Shown here piece by piece: positions 39,233 to 47,889 of a stretch of DNA of 64,000 nt; position 1 is the first letter of the stretch; each line of letters begins with the position of its first letter. Under the pieces are notes generated by a model that worked only from the letters and a program-made list of their open reading frames with translations, ran no database searches and was not told where the DNA came from. The DNA lies in NCBI RefSeq assembly GCF_947387555.1, contig NZ_CANDNZ010000002.1, positions 434,001 to 498,000 on the forward strand, in the 5' to 3' direction. Position numbers and translations under genes: made by a program. This stretch comes from Thalassomonas sp. RHCl1 (lineage in GTDB: Bacteria; Pseudomonadota; Gammaproteobacteria; Enterobacterales; Alteromonadaceae).

Positions 39233-39696
39233 ATGGAGTCTGTAACGGCCCAGATAAAATCCCGTCGCGGCACGGCGCTCAGTAACATCGAAAGGGGGAA
39301 GAATATCGTTAAAAGCAGCCGCAATGTCACTAAGCTTGATGTCTCCAGTCAGGCACAAGCCAGCGAGTTAGTTGAGTTTACCAAATATACCAAGTTTTTA
39401 GGTAACGGCCTTGCGGTGATCGACTTTACCAGCAGAGTAGGTAATATCCATAATACTCACAAAGCTGGTGGAAACTGGCACCGACAGATGTTTATTGAAT
39501 CCAGTGGTTTTGCTGCAAGTGCAGCTGCGGGTACTATTGCCATAAATGCTGGAGGGGCTGCTCTGTCTATGTTAATGGTTGCAACTCCTATAGGTTGGGT
39601 TGGGTTGGTCTTATTATTGGTGGGGTAGCAGTAGCAGTAGCAGGTACGGCCGCCGCTGTTTCTATGGGGGGAATAGTTACACCAAAAGAAATGTAG
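39233..39696 (+). pseudogene. Frameshifted remnant of a glycine-zipper protein
   Basis: From 39233 the frame encodes a helical segment (SVTAQIKSRRGTALSNIERG, TKYTKFLGNGLAVIDFTSRV) and a Gly/Ala-rich hydrophobic stretch, stopping at 39628. At 39597-39606 the five bases GGGTT occur twice in tandem. Dropping one copy continues the hydrophobic stretch (GWVGLIIGGVAVAVAGTAAA) to a TAG at 39694-39696. The frame is also open upstream of the ATG to 39185, so the N-terminus may be lost too. The piece is more GC-rich than its neighbours. It resembles the membrane-inserting tail of secreted effectors, but the family is not identified. Confidence 0.6.
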
Positions 39697-39732
39697 CTCT
39701 CAGTATGATCAAATAATGGCGTGGTTAGGCAT

Positions 39733-40110
39733 ATGAGTGAATTTGAATCTTTAATGTTTTCATTTGGGTTGGCTGGGTGCTTTATTTCTATGATCTTTTA
39801 TATTATTTTCGGTCAAGTGACCGTAAAAAGGCTTAGAAAAAATCATGAAACAAAAAATATATTAGGAATAGAGTATGCGAGTGGCTGGGATATTATTAAT
39901 GTTGCACAAGCATTATCAATTCCAAGAAGCTGGCGGCGTAAACTAGAAACCAGCCCATTGTCAGCACTGTATGCAAATTCAGAAATACTGTATAAACATA
40001 CGACCAAGGTAGATAGGGTATTAGCTGCAACCTTTTATTGGCTGTTAACTCTTTCTGGTACCATCATGATTCTATTAGTTATTTTTGATGCGCTAAGTTT
40101 ATTTGATTAA
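39733..40110 (+). CDS. Small two-TM membrane protein
   Basis: Not recognised. The 125-residue product has membrane segments near both ends (MFSFGLAGCFISMIFYIIFG and AATFYWLLTLSGTIMILLVIF) and a basic central part (KRLRKNHETK, IPRSWRRKLE). I chose ATG 39733 after TTAGG rather than the GTG at 39721. Its place right after the hydrophobic effector-like remnant would suit an immunity protein, but this is only inference. Confidence 0.55.
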   Translation: MSEFESLMFSFGLAGCFISMIFYIIFGQVTVKRLRKNHETKNILGIEYASGWDIINVAQALSIPRSWRRKLETSPLSALYANSEILYKHTTKVDRVLAATFYWLLTLSGTIMILLVIFDALSLFD

Positions 40111-40195
40111 CTAAATACTGTTGAATTGCACCTTTGCTGCACAAGCTGTCGCGCCTCCTTTTTAGCACAACAGCTTAGCTTTCCCTTTACTGATA

Positions 40196-40492
40196 TTAGC
40201 GCTCAGTAGCCCGGTTAGTATCGTCCACTATCCCAGGTTGCTTAGGTGTGATGACAATTTCTCCCTGATTTACCGCAATAGAGGTTTTTTGCCCAATGAG
40301 AAAACCGGCCAGCTTGAGCCACTTTCCCCTGAGCACAATACAGGGTTCAAGCTTTACCGGCACATAGTTAATACCTATGCCGCGGGTTTTTGAAGCCGTG
40401 CAACAAACGGTTTCCTGTACGGTAAGTTGCCGATAAATGGGATATTTTACTTTTGCCGAGCCTGGCTCTGACGTATGATGATATTCAGCCAT
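40196..40492 (-). CDS. SymE-like type I toxin
   Basis: A 98-residue protein with the SymE core: VPVKLEPCIVLRGKWLKLAG, then FLIGQKTSIAVNQGEIVIT. In E. coli, SymE is an AbrB-fold-derived RNA-affecting toxin induced by DNA damage and silenced by the antisense RNA SymR. No LexA box was recognised upstream, and an antisense RNA cannot be seen by eye. It is divergent from an Mrr-like nuclease gene, echoing E. coli, where symE lies in the hsd-mcr-mrr region. Confidence 0.75.
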   Translation of the reverse strand: MAEYHHTSEPGSAKVKYPIYRQLTVQETVCCTASKTRGIGINYVPVKLEPCIVLRGKWLKLAGFLIGQKTSIAVNQGEIVITPKQPGIVDDTNRATER

Positions 40493-41011
40493 GACGTACT
40501 CCAGTTTAGTTCGTTGTGGTTAGCGACCTCTGGGTGTCTTTACCACTCAGGGGTTGCGACTTTGCTTGCTGCTTTAAGGCAGCGGTTTATAGATAAGCTG
40601 TATTGAAATAGCGTTCTCCTTTTTGGCTTGGATAGCACTATTAATAAAAGACTAATTCACAAGATAAATCAGGTTATGTTTACATATTGTTTTAGGGCTA
40701 TTTTTCACTATTGTATGGAGTTCTGTACAACTGCAAGTCACTAGAATCCTTTGTGTTTTACTAGGTCATTTATTACCTGAAATGAGGTAATAAATTTCAG
40801 CCAGGATTGTATCTGATTTTTGGGGGTCCAGAATTGTGGCCAACAAAAAATAAACTTAGATTTATTTAAATTTAATCTGACAAATTGATAAATCGAGGCA
40901 TACCTAAACTGATAAAAAGCAGGCAGGTAATATCTATAGCTCTAAATGTATTATCTATACCTTACAAAGTATAGGTAAAATATTTTTATCTAATACCATT
41001 GGACCTACTCT
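40493..41011. other. Long divergent intergenic region with an 11-bp dyad
   Basis: This 519-base AT-rich region has no open gene. A perfect inverted repeat, ATTTATTACCT (40768-40778) and AGGTAATAAAT (40785-40795), surrounds GAAATG and may be an operator or a hairpin. Nearer the nuclease gene, CTATACCTT (40955 onward) faces AAGTATAG, a weaker dyad. A SymR-like antisense RNA would be expected to start near 40,450-40,500. Confidence 0.45.
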
Positions 41012-41872
41012 ATGAAAATTGATTTTTCCCAAATCTCGTACGAAGACCTTGAATCTATTGCCGAGGATTTACTCGTATTGAAAGGCTTCACTATATCCTC
41101 TCGTTCAGCACGTGGCCCAGACCGTGGAAAGGATATAATTGCTGTTCGTGATACGACTGATGACATGGGGATAGTCGAGAGAGAAGTGTATCTCGTTGAA
41201 TGTAAACACTTTTCATTGAGTGGGCGCTCTGTGCGTGAAACCGATATAGGCAATTGGTATGCAAAAATGCAAATCCACGGTGCAAATAAATATCTTTTGA
41301 TCACCAGCAGCACAGTTAGCGAAACTGTTAAAGATCAGCTGGCTGCAATGACAAAAGCTCCTGCTGACGTTCGCAAAGCAGCATTTTGGAATAAATCGGA
41401 TCTCATAGAGCTTCTCCAACAACATGAAAAGGTGCGCAACAAGTATTTTTTTTCATGGGAATCAGAAGCAGATGCGGCCGCAAATTACCTTTACAATCAT
41501 CATTTCTCTGCCCATCGAGGTGCAATATGTTGGTGCCCTGGCATTACAGTAATATTTGGAAACGATGGATACGATCCCGAGGATGGAGAACCATTTAATG
41601 ATGCCAACCAGCGTTCCCGAGATGAGGTCGTACAATTAAGACGACAACTAGAAGCTCGTGGACTTGATGAACTGGCGTTTGGAAAATCCCAATCAGGTTA
41701 TACTTGGGTAATTCTCGTAAGGCATGATGACACAGAAGAGCTTCACAAGTTAGTCTGGACGTGCTATCCGACGGGTTCATCGAACAATCAAGCGCAGCAC
41801 AATCAAACATTCGTTCACCTGCATAGCTATTGGCATTTCCCGCATAAAGAGCATTGCGGTGATTGTACATAA
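41012..41872 (+). CDS. Mrr-like PD-(D/E)XK restriction endonuclease
   Basis: A 286-residue protein. The N-terminal 130 residues form an Mrr_cat-like nuclease: YEDLESIAEDLLVLKGF, then RGPDRGKDIIAV (Asp41), then YLVECKHFS (Glu63-x-Lys65), giving the catalytic D...ExK. The C-terminal half (about 150-286) is unrelated to the Mrr winged helix, with WCPGITVIFGN, VVQLRRQLEARGLDEL and a His/Cys tail (HLHSYWHFPHKEHCGDC), and may be a sensor. No methylase is near, so type IV-like modified-DNA restriction or another defence role is plausible. Confidence 0.75.
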   Translation: MKIDFSQISYEDLESIAEDLLVLKGFTISSRSARGPDRGKDIIAVRDTTDDMGIVEREVYLVECKHFSLSGRSVRETDIGNWYAKMQIHGANKYLLITSSTVSETVKDQLAAMTKAPADVRKAAFWNKSDLIELLQQHEKVRNKYFFSWESEADAAANYLYNHHFSAHRGAICWCPGITVIFGNDGYDPEDGEPFNDANQRSRDEVVQLRRQLEARGLDELAFGKSQSGYTWVILVRHDDTEELHKLVWTCYPTGSSNNQAQHNQTFVHLHSYWHFPHKEHCGDCT

Positions 41873-42060
41873 GTCTTATAACGCAATGTTTGGGTGCCCA
41901 TAATTATGTTCAATATGCCAGCGTACTGCACCTTCATTAAGCTATTTTCGTGTAAGTGGCAAGTAATTCAATTCTTGGCTGTCCAGCTTTGTAGGTGTTT
42001 TGTTCTTGAGTATTTTTATTGTTATAGTGGCGAAGTTATTTTTTCAACAAAAACAGTAGA

Positions 42061-42888
42061 ATGGACTGGAATAAACTAATTTGGCGTGCTGCAACTTTAG
42101 CAACAACATTAACGATATTTTTTTTATTGTTAACTGTCTTAACTTTTTGGGGCCTAAACACATCTGAAAAATTAAACTTTTTTATTGCTATCTTTACTGG
42201 GGGAGCAGCTTTAGCTACTGCTTACGCAGCAAAACAAGCAGCGAAAAGTGCGGAAGTTTCAGAGCGAGCCTCTAAAACGTGGAAACATCAGATGGCATTG
42301 GATGTTGAGTTGAAGGAGGCGAAAAAAATTAAGGTCGCACTTATGACTTATTACAGACATTTTATTAATGAAGCTCATAAGTATCATAGTTTTACTTATT
42401 CAGAGTTAGTTTCTGATTTAGAACATTATAAAAAAACGGATCCAAAAGAATTCAGTAATTTCATACATAAATATTCAAGTCAAAGCAGCGCTCTATGGTC
42501 GGAATTAGAAGCTGCTTTCGATGAGGCCAGTTTTGTTAAGCACGATTTTGAAGAGTTAAAAAGGTACAGAATTAGTCAGTATAGACACAATGCTTCTTGT
42601 GAATACTTAATGGTAAGCTTTTTAAAGCCTAGGTTAGAATTTGGGAGTCCTGAACTCAAGCAAGCTATTACTGGTGTATATAGAGTAAAAGATTGGAATG
42701 ATTTATATTTTCGTAATGAAAACATTATGAAAGTACAAATAGAAATTAGGGATGATGATGGAAGCTTTAAGTCTATTGATGCTTATTGTGATCTTTTTGA
42801 AGATGTTGCTCAATGGCATGTCCAGATCGCTTCCCGGATTGATAGGAGGATAGAAGAAATTAAAAATAAACTTAATACCGAACTATAG
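42061..42888 (+). CDS. Two-TM helical protein of unknown function
   Basis: Not recognised. The 275-residue product has two N-terminal membrane segments (LATTLTIFFLLLTVLTFWGL and LNFFIAIFTGGAALATAYAA) and then about 215 mainly helical, charged residues (DVELKEAKKIKVALMTYYRHFINEA; DRRIEEIKNKLNTEL). This layout is common among accessory membrane proteins near defence genes. It is strongly AT-rich and the last gene before the right repeat of the island. Confidence 0.6.
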   Translation: MDWNKLIWRAATLATTLTIFFLLLTVLTFWGLNTSEKLNFFIAIFTGGAALATAYAAKQAAKSAEVSERASKTWKHQMALDVELKEAKKIKVALMTYYRHFINEAHKYHSFTYSELVSDLEHYKKTDPKEFSNFIHKYSSQSSALWSELEAAFDEASFVKHDFEELKRYRISQYRHNASCEYLMVSFLKPRLEFGSPELKQAITGVYRVKDWNDLYFRNENIMKVQIEIRDDDGSFKSIDAYCDLFEDVAQWHVQIASRIDRRIEEIKNKLNTEL

Positions 42889-43005
42889 ATATCAATTCGT
42901 ATTCAGCTAGGCTATCTAATTTGTGAATATAAAAGTGTGCATCATATCTTTTTATAGTGAAATAATCGCTTTATATAACAGATTTTTAGTGTGGTTGGCG
43001 ACTAA

Positions 43006-43046
43006 TCATGCCATAAAATGGAAGGGGGATTTGAGTCGTAGGTCAT
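43006..43046. repeat. Attachment-like direct repeat, right copy (displaced sbcB 5' end)
   Basis: Read on the minus strand, this stretch encodes MTYDSNPPSILWHD, against MTYDSNTPSILWHD at the true sbcB start. Most base differences are silent, so it is a diverged homologous copy and not a recent duplication. The reading frame ends outside the repeat. It marks the right edge of the AT-rich island. Confidence 0.75.
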
Positions 43047-43260
43047 TTACCTTTGTTTATGCCGATTAGTTTAAGCGTCCGTATAGGACGCTACTGATAG
43101 AAATATCTTTGAAGTCTGAGTGGCTGCAGCAGCTACTTTGAAATATGCGTTATGATGTTACCTACATTAGTCAAACTAGCTACGCTACTCTAACTGGGGG
43201 TTAGCATCACTATTTTGCCACTTGTAGCTGCGAACATGTTTTTTGAAATAAACGGAGTCA
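43047..43260. other. Region right of the island repeat
   Basis: No gene is seen. A hairpin AGCGTCC (43074-43080) / GGACGCT (43086-43092) with a five-base loop lies 30 bases past the repeat, without a T run. If the island is an insertion, this is the ancestral sequence upstream of sbcB. Confidence 0.4.
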
Positions 43261-44334
43261 TTAATGAGGATTCGGCTCAGAGCCAAGCCCCTTATAAATT
43301 TTACTGATAAATAAATCTTTTTGCTTAATGCCGATTAAAAAATTTAAGGTTGTCACGGCAAAGGGCAGCTGAAAAACACCGCTTTTTTGTCCCGTTGGTA
43401 TTAATGCCATTAATGGGTTACGTTTATAGCCCTTGTATGATTTTCCCTTGAGGGTGTTAACAATCACTTTTGCCAGATAATTGCCTTGTTCATGGGCAAG
43501 GTAGCCTAACTTTGCTTCGCCGACATCAGCGATATCTCCTAAGGCATATAAGGTCTCCTGGCCTATAACCTCTAGCTTTTCATTGACCTTAACATAGCCA
43601 TGATCATTTAAAATGTGGGCTAATCGGGGTTTTATAAATTCGTTATTGGGCAGGGTGCCTGTTGCTTGAAAAACCAGATTTGCATCACTGGCAACTCCTG
43701 TATTTTCATCAATATAGCTATCACCAACTTTTGTATATCGGGCATTAAACATTACCTTTACGCCAAGGTTTTGAAGTTGCTCTAACGATTTTCTTTGCGT
43801 TTTTTCTTTGAAGCCGTTTAACAGCGTATTGCTGTTGTGGGCCAAGGTTAACTCTATATTCGGCATGGCATAAGCGATTTCACCGGCGAGTTCCACCCCG
43901 ACAATGCCTCCGCCGATAACCAATACCTTTTTAGCCATTTTTAGCTGTTCGTAAACGTCTAGCAGTTCATTGTTACGTGAATCAATATCCATGGCGGTAT
44001 CAGGTTTCGCTACCGACATACCCGGGTAGCGGGTGCCTGAGGCTATAATCGCGCGCTGAAACTGTATTTCGGTGCCATCGACTAATGTTGCCGTGTCTGG
44101 CGTCAGTTCTACTACGCTGCTTTGAATAAATTGGCCGGTAAGAAAGTCTCGGTATTTTTTTCTTGCTCTGTTTTGTGTTTTTTGCGGATCGGTAATATTG
44201 CGCAGGGTAGCAAAGGTAACTTCAAAATAATCTTTTTTGTCAATGAGCGTTGTTTTTACGCCTGACTTTTCTAATGTCTGGGCTACGGAAGCGCCTGCAA
44301 AGCCACCGCCAATAATCAATACTTCTGTTTTCAT
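43261..44334 (-). CDS. FAD-dependent NAD(P)H oxidoreductase (NDH-2/FSP1-like)
   Basis: A 357-residue flavoprotein. The FAD motif is VLIIGGGFAGASVAQTLE, the NAD(P)H motif is VLVIGGGIVGVELAGEIA, and the second FAD motif is ETLYALGDIADVGE. Length and order match the AIFM2/FSP1-like and type II NADH dehydrogenase branch, which reduces quinones. A mildly hydrophobic C-terminus (LPFAVTTLNFLIGIK) may contact the membrane. It is divergent from a LysR regulator with about 105 bases between, so regulation by that protein is likely. Confidence 0.88.
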   Translation of the reverse strand: MKTEVLIIGGGFAGASVAQTLEKSGVKTTLIDKKDYFEVTFATLRNITDPQKTQNRARKKYRDFLTGQFIQSSVVELTPDTATLVDGTEIQFQRAIIASGTRYPGMSVAKPDTAMDIDSRNNELLDVYEQLKMAKKVLVIGGGIVGVELAGEIAYAMPNIELTLAHNSNTLLNGFKEKTQRKSLEQLQNLGVKVMFNARYTKVGDSYIDENTGVASDANLVFQATGTLPNNEFIKPRLAHILNDHGYVKVNEKLEVIGQETLYALGDIADVGEAKLGYLAHEQGNYLAKVIVNTLKGKSYKGYKRNPLMALIPTGQKSGVFQLPFAVTTLNFLIGIKQKDLFISKIYKGLGSEPNPH

Positions 44335-44358
44335 TTCTTACCTCTACGCTTAAAACCA

Positions 44359-44394
44359 TTTTGCGGTATATTAGTCGGTAGCATTTTTGCGGTA
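44359..44394. promoter_or_regulatory. Direct repeats in the divergent promoter region
   Basis: TTTTGCGGTA occurs at 44359-44368 and again at 44385-44394, 26 bases apart, between the flavoprotein gene and its divergent LysR gene. They could be regulator binding half-sites. Confidence 0.35.
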
Positions 44395-44440
44395 AATGAG
44401 CGAATATGAGATGCATGTGTGCATTTTTGCAGAGGTGGTG

Positions 44441-45319
44441 ATGGATAAATGGAATGAACTTAGAACGGCTTATAAATTAGCCCAGTTAAAAACGCTTAGT
44501 GCGACGGCGCAGGCGTTGAGCGTTCACCGCTCTACGGTTATGCGACACGTTGATGCCCTGGAAGAGAATTTAGGCGTCACATTGTTTCAACGTAATGACA
44601 AAGGTTATATCCCCACCGAAGCCGGGTTGGAAATTATGCGTTTAGGAGAAGTGACCGATAGCCAGTTCTCTCAGTTAACGGCGCGTTTAAGAACTAAAGA
44701 GCAAACCTTGGCAGGCAAAATCACCATTACCTGTGTAGCTGAGATCGCCGGTATGCTAATGCCTTCCATTAAACAGTATCAATGCCAACATCCTAAAATG
44801 CGGGTTGATATTATTGGCGATCTCAGAAATTTTAATCTCGAATATGGCGAAGCTGACCTGGCGGTTCGTGTCGGGAGCAAGCCTGAGACCCCTGATAATG
44901 TGCCATTTTCGCTGTCAGAAATTAAGCTGGCTTTGTGTGCAAGTAAAAACTATATAGAAGATTTCGGTATGCCTGATGAACGAGAACTTGCTCAACATAA
45001 ATTTATTGCTTTAAAAGACAGGCCCGAACATTTGCTGTGGAACGAATGGATTTATCATCATGTGCCTGAAGAAAATATTGTTGTGTTAGCCTCAAGCCAG
45101 CAGATCTTAACGCATGCCTTATTTGCCGGTTGTGGTATTGGTGTTTTGCCTCAGGAAATGATCGATAATAACCGTGATTTAGTGGCACTACCTCTTGGTG
45201 AAGAATGGAGCATACCCGTTTGGGCGCTGGTACACCGGGACATGGTGAAAATGCCAAAAATCAGAAAGTTTGTTGATACTTTATTGGCGCAAGAAAAATG
45301 GGCTGTAGATCTGTTTTAG
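44441..45319 (+). CDS. LysR-family transcriptional regulator
   Basis: A 292-residue regulator. The N-terminal helix-turn-helix is in FKLAQ-type form: TLSATAQALSVHRSTVMRHV, then LEENLGVTLFQRNDKGYIPTEAG. A LysR substrate-binding domain follows (ADLAVRVGSKPE; FAGCGIGVLPQEM). The start at 44441 has AGAGGTGG before it; the frame is open 15 codons upstream without a suitable signal. It most likely controls the divergent flavoprotein gene. Confidence 0.9.
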   Translation: MDKWNELRTAYKLAQLKTLSATAQALSVHRSTVMRHVDALEENLGVTLFQRNDKGYIPTEAGLEIMRLGEVTDSQFSQLTARLRTKEQTLAGKITITCVAEIAGMLMPSIKQYQCQHPKMRVDIIGDLRNFNLEYGEADLAVRVGSKPETPDNVPFSLSEIKLALCASKNYIEDFGMPDERELAQHKFIALKDRPEHLLWNEWIYHHVPEENIVVLASSQQILTHALFAGCGIGVLPQEMIDNNRDLVALPLGEEWSIPVWALVHRDMVKMPKIRKFVDTLLAQEKWAVDLF

Positions 45320-45455
45320 GAAGTAAATCAAGTCAAAAATGGGCTCCTTCAAACGGGCGCCAGAGAAAAGTTAAGCCCAAATATGATGAGGTTGTGGCGT
45401 TTCTGGCGATGGTCAATCTGACACCTATAGCGGGAAATTTTTCCTATTATCAACT

Positions 45456-46505
45456 TTACCTGAAAGTGCAGGTTTTGGGCACAGAGCTGGCGCCTTTTTC
45501 TTTATCTATCCACTTGGTTAAATAAACCAGTTGTTCCTGCTGGTTTTTTACACACAATTTATTGTTATCAGAAGTATTTAACGCCGAATTATAGTTATGT
45601 ATAAGTGTGTTACATTGCTTTTGGGCCTGATAAGGCTCGTTTTCTATATAGGCTTTTCTCTGTCGCCACCTTTTAATTGGCGCATAGGCAGCATCGGTAA
45701 AGTTTGTTTTGCATGCCTCTGTACGCATGTAAGTAAATAAAACTCTCAGCGCGCCGGTAGCAAATGCTTTTCCGTATTCTCCCGAATCAATCATATTTTT
45801 CGTATGCTGGTCGAGATAGCCGGTAATGGCATCTTGCAGGCCTGCGCCGATGCCATACTTTTCGCCATTAAGTGAGGCTAATAGCGCCCCGCAACTGACA
45901 CTGGTAATGGAGCTGTGTACTTTTGTTTTAGTCAGGGACAATGCGCATGTTTCAGCATCCACAAGGTTTTTAATACATGAGTCCTGGGCTAATTTCTGAC
46001 ATTGACTATAACTGCCGCAAAGTGTTTTTGGAAAAGGAGGAACGGCACGCTGCGCAGGTAAATTACAGGTGCTGCCATTAAAAAGTTTGTTTTTATTAAG
46101 CGTTGCCCATGTTTTATTTACCCTGCCAGCATAATACTTCTCATTTCGTGCGCAGCTGTTATATTTTTGTTGAGCAATATTGCGTTGGATCTTTTTTTGT
46201 TGGTAGTTATAAACGGATGTTATTTTTATGCCCTTGTTTTTATCAAATAAAGGCTCGCCTTTATTATTGATAACGGCATAACAGAGGTTTGGTGAAGTAT
46301 GTGAAGGCAATGAGAAAATGAGCGTTTTCCCTGTTGCTTTTGTTTTCGCAATAAGGTGATTTTTTCTGTCTATCAGCCTGAAGACTTTGTCTGTTTCTTT
46401 GCTGAGTCCAATTTCTATACCTGTCGCTTTTTGCAGCGTGTATTCGGGTTTGACCGCACAGCCTGAAAATAACAACATTATTAATATCAAATATATAGTG
46501 CGCAT
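45456..46505 (-). CDS. Putative lipoprotein, Cys-rich
   Basis: Not recognised. A 349-residue protein with a lipoprotein signal (YLILIMLLFSGC) and about a dozen further cysteines (NSCARNEKYY, STCNLP, LCGSYSQCQKLAQDSC, AETCALS). Disulphide bonding in the periplasm is likely. The central KYGIGAGLQDAITGYLDQHTKNM region is helical. It is convergent with the LysR gene. Confidence 0.65.
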   Translation of the reverse strand: MRTIYLILIMLLFSGCAVKPEYTLQKATGIEIGLSKETDKVFRLIDRKNHLIAKTKATGKTLIFSLPSHTSPNLCYAVINNKGEPLFDKNKGIKITSVYNYQQKKIQRNIAQQKYNSCARNEKYYAGRVNKTWATLNKNKLFNGSTCNLPAQRAVPPFPKTLCGSYSQCQKLAQDSCIKNLVDAETCALSLTKTKVHSSITSVSCGALLASLNGEKYGIGAGLQDAITGYLDQHTKNMIDSGEYGKAFATGALRVLFTYMRTEACKTNFTDAAYAPIKRWRQRKAYIENEPYQAQKQCNTLIHNYNSALNTSDNNKLCVKNQQEQLVYLTKWIDKEKGASSVPKTCTFR

Positions 46506-46946
46506 AGCTTTTCCCCTTAACAGCGTTCATTAAGAGCATTTTCCGTATTCATCTTCACGACTACTTATTTAAAATCTAACTGTGATAAATTTAGCTGCGC
46601 TGTAACAATAGCTCTGATTATTAAGAAAACCAACTTATATTCGCGAGTAACGGACAAGCAGGGTGGACACCTTATTTTGCAGCCAAAAGCAGCTGAGTGT
46701 TCGGTGCTATGGTTAAAACAAAATAGAGCAAATATCGGCAATTTAGCGAAAGCAAAATGTATGGTCAGTGAATTTTGTCTGCAAACTGTATGCACAAGAT
46801 TTATCTTGTGTTGCTACAGCTAGTTAATGCAAAGGCTAAGCTCGTTTAACTCAGGTAATGGCCGTTAATTCGGCATTTAGCAGGGCAAATAGCTGATATT
46901 TGAAATGAGTTATACTCTTGCTTGTTCTAGTATTATTTACCATTCA
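46506..46946. other. Intergenic region, no supported gene
   Basis: This 441-base stretch separates the divergent lipoprotein and binding-protein genes. A 76-codon minus-strand frame at 46565-46795 lacks a good ribosome binding site and family features and is not called. No stable hairpin or repeat was recognised. Confidence 0.4.
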
Positions 46947-47720
46947 ATGAAAGTTTCACTTATTATGCGCCCGCGATTATTGCTTTACCTACTGTTAATG
47001 ATGGTCTCTTCCTCTGCCATTGGGGAAAGTGAGCCTTTAACAGCATGTTATGCGGACTGGCCACCCTATAGCTATCAAGTAGACGGTAAGCCCGCCGGGA
47101 TCTCTATAGAAATCTATAATGCAATATTGCAACGGGCCGATATCAAGGTGAACTACAGCAAAATGCCCTGGGCCCGGTGTAAGGCTGAATTTTTATCAGG
47201 CAAAGTGGATCTCTTAGTCGACGGGGATATTTCAATTCCAAACTCCCTGCATATTGAACAGGGGCCGGTGTTATGGATCTTGATTTTTTGGGTACATCAG
47301 GACAGCCCATTTGGTGATTTTAAGGGTTACTCTCAATTTGAAAATCAATCCATTGGTTATGTACGAGATTATGGCTATCCCAGAGATTTTATCGAATATC
47401 AGGGCTTTAGAGAAAAGTATGATGTTTTAGATGATTTGCAGGGGCTGAAAATGTTAGCTAAGGGCAGGCTGCAAGCCTTTTTTGGCGACGTAATAAGCAG
47501 TACCTTTTTAGTGAACAGGCATCAACTAAAATTGAACGCACTGGGGCCGGCCATGAAAATCAGGTTTTTGACGCTGAGTTTTGGAAAACAGCATTTAGCG
47601 CAACATACTGATTTCAACAGGGCGTTTATGACCATGCTAAATGACGGCAGCATTGATGATATTTACAAGAAACATTTGGGGATGTCATATCATGAACTGC
47701 TTGAAAAATATGGTGACTAA
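46947..47720 (+). CDS. Periplasmic amino-acid-type binding protein (SBP_bac_3)
   Basis: A 257-residue exported protein with a signal peptide (LLLYLLLMMVSSSAIG). The mature start TACYADWPPYSYQVDGKPAGISIEIYNAIL and MPWARCKAEFLSGKVDLLVDG are typical of family 3 solute-binding proteins. The C-terminal part has DFNRAFMTMLNDGSIDDIYKKHLG. No transporter genes adjoin it. ATGs at 46947 and 46965 are both possible; the first is reported. Such orphan proteins in Alteromonadales often lack a known ligand. Confidence 0.82.
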   Translation: MKVSLIMRPRLLLYLLLMMVSSSAIGESEPLTACYADWPPYSYQVDGKPAGISIEIYNAILQRADIKVNYSKMPWARCKAEFLSGKVDLLVDGDISIPNSLHIEQGPVLWILIFWVHQDSPFGDFKGYSQFENQSIGYVRDYGYPRDFIEYQGFREKYDVLDDLQGLKMLAKGRLQAFFGDVISSTFLVNRHQLKLNALGPAMKIRFLTLSFGKQHLAQHTDFNRAFMTMLNDGSIDDIYKKHLGMSYHELLEKYGD

Positions 47721-47889
47721 TCTTCAAAGGCAAACTTCATCAATCATCCGTATCGAATTGACAAGTAAATTTGATATAAAACAACTAAATAATCAAAACT
47801 AACCTTATTTAAAGCAACAGGTTTGTACCGGAGCATGTTAATGACTAGCTTTATTTTACTCGTCATTATTTTTGGTAACGGAGATAACC

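Noticed and set aside
36943-43005. Prophage or classic integrative element
   Set aside because: No integrase, phage structural gene or tRNA target is present. Only the sbcB-end duplication and base composition support insertion.
46565-46795. 76-codon minus-strand frame between the lipoprotein and binding-protein genes
   Set aside because: There is no ribosome binding site, no recognisable domain and an unlikely composition.
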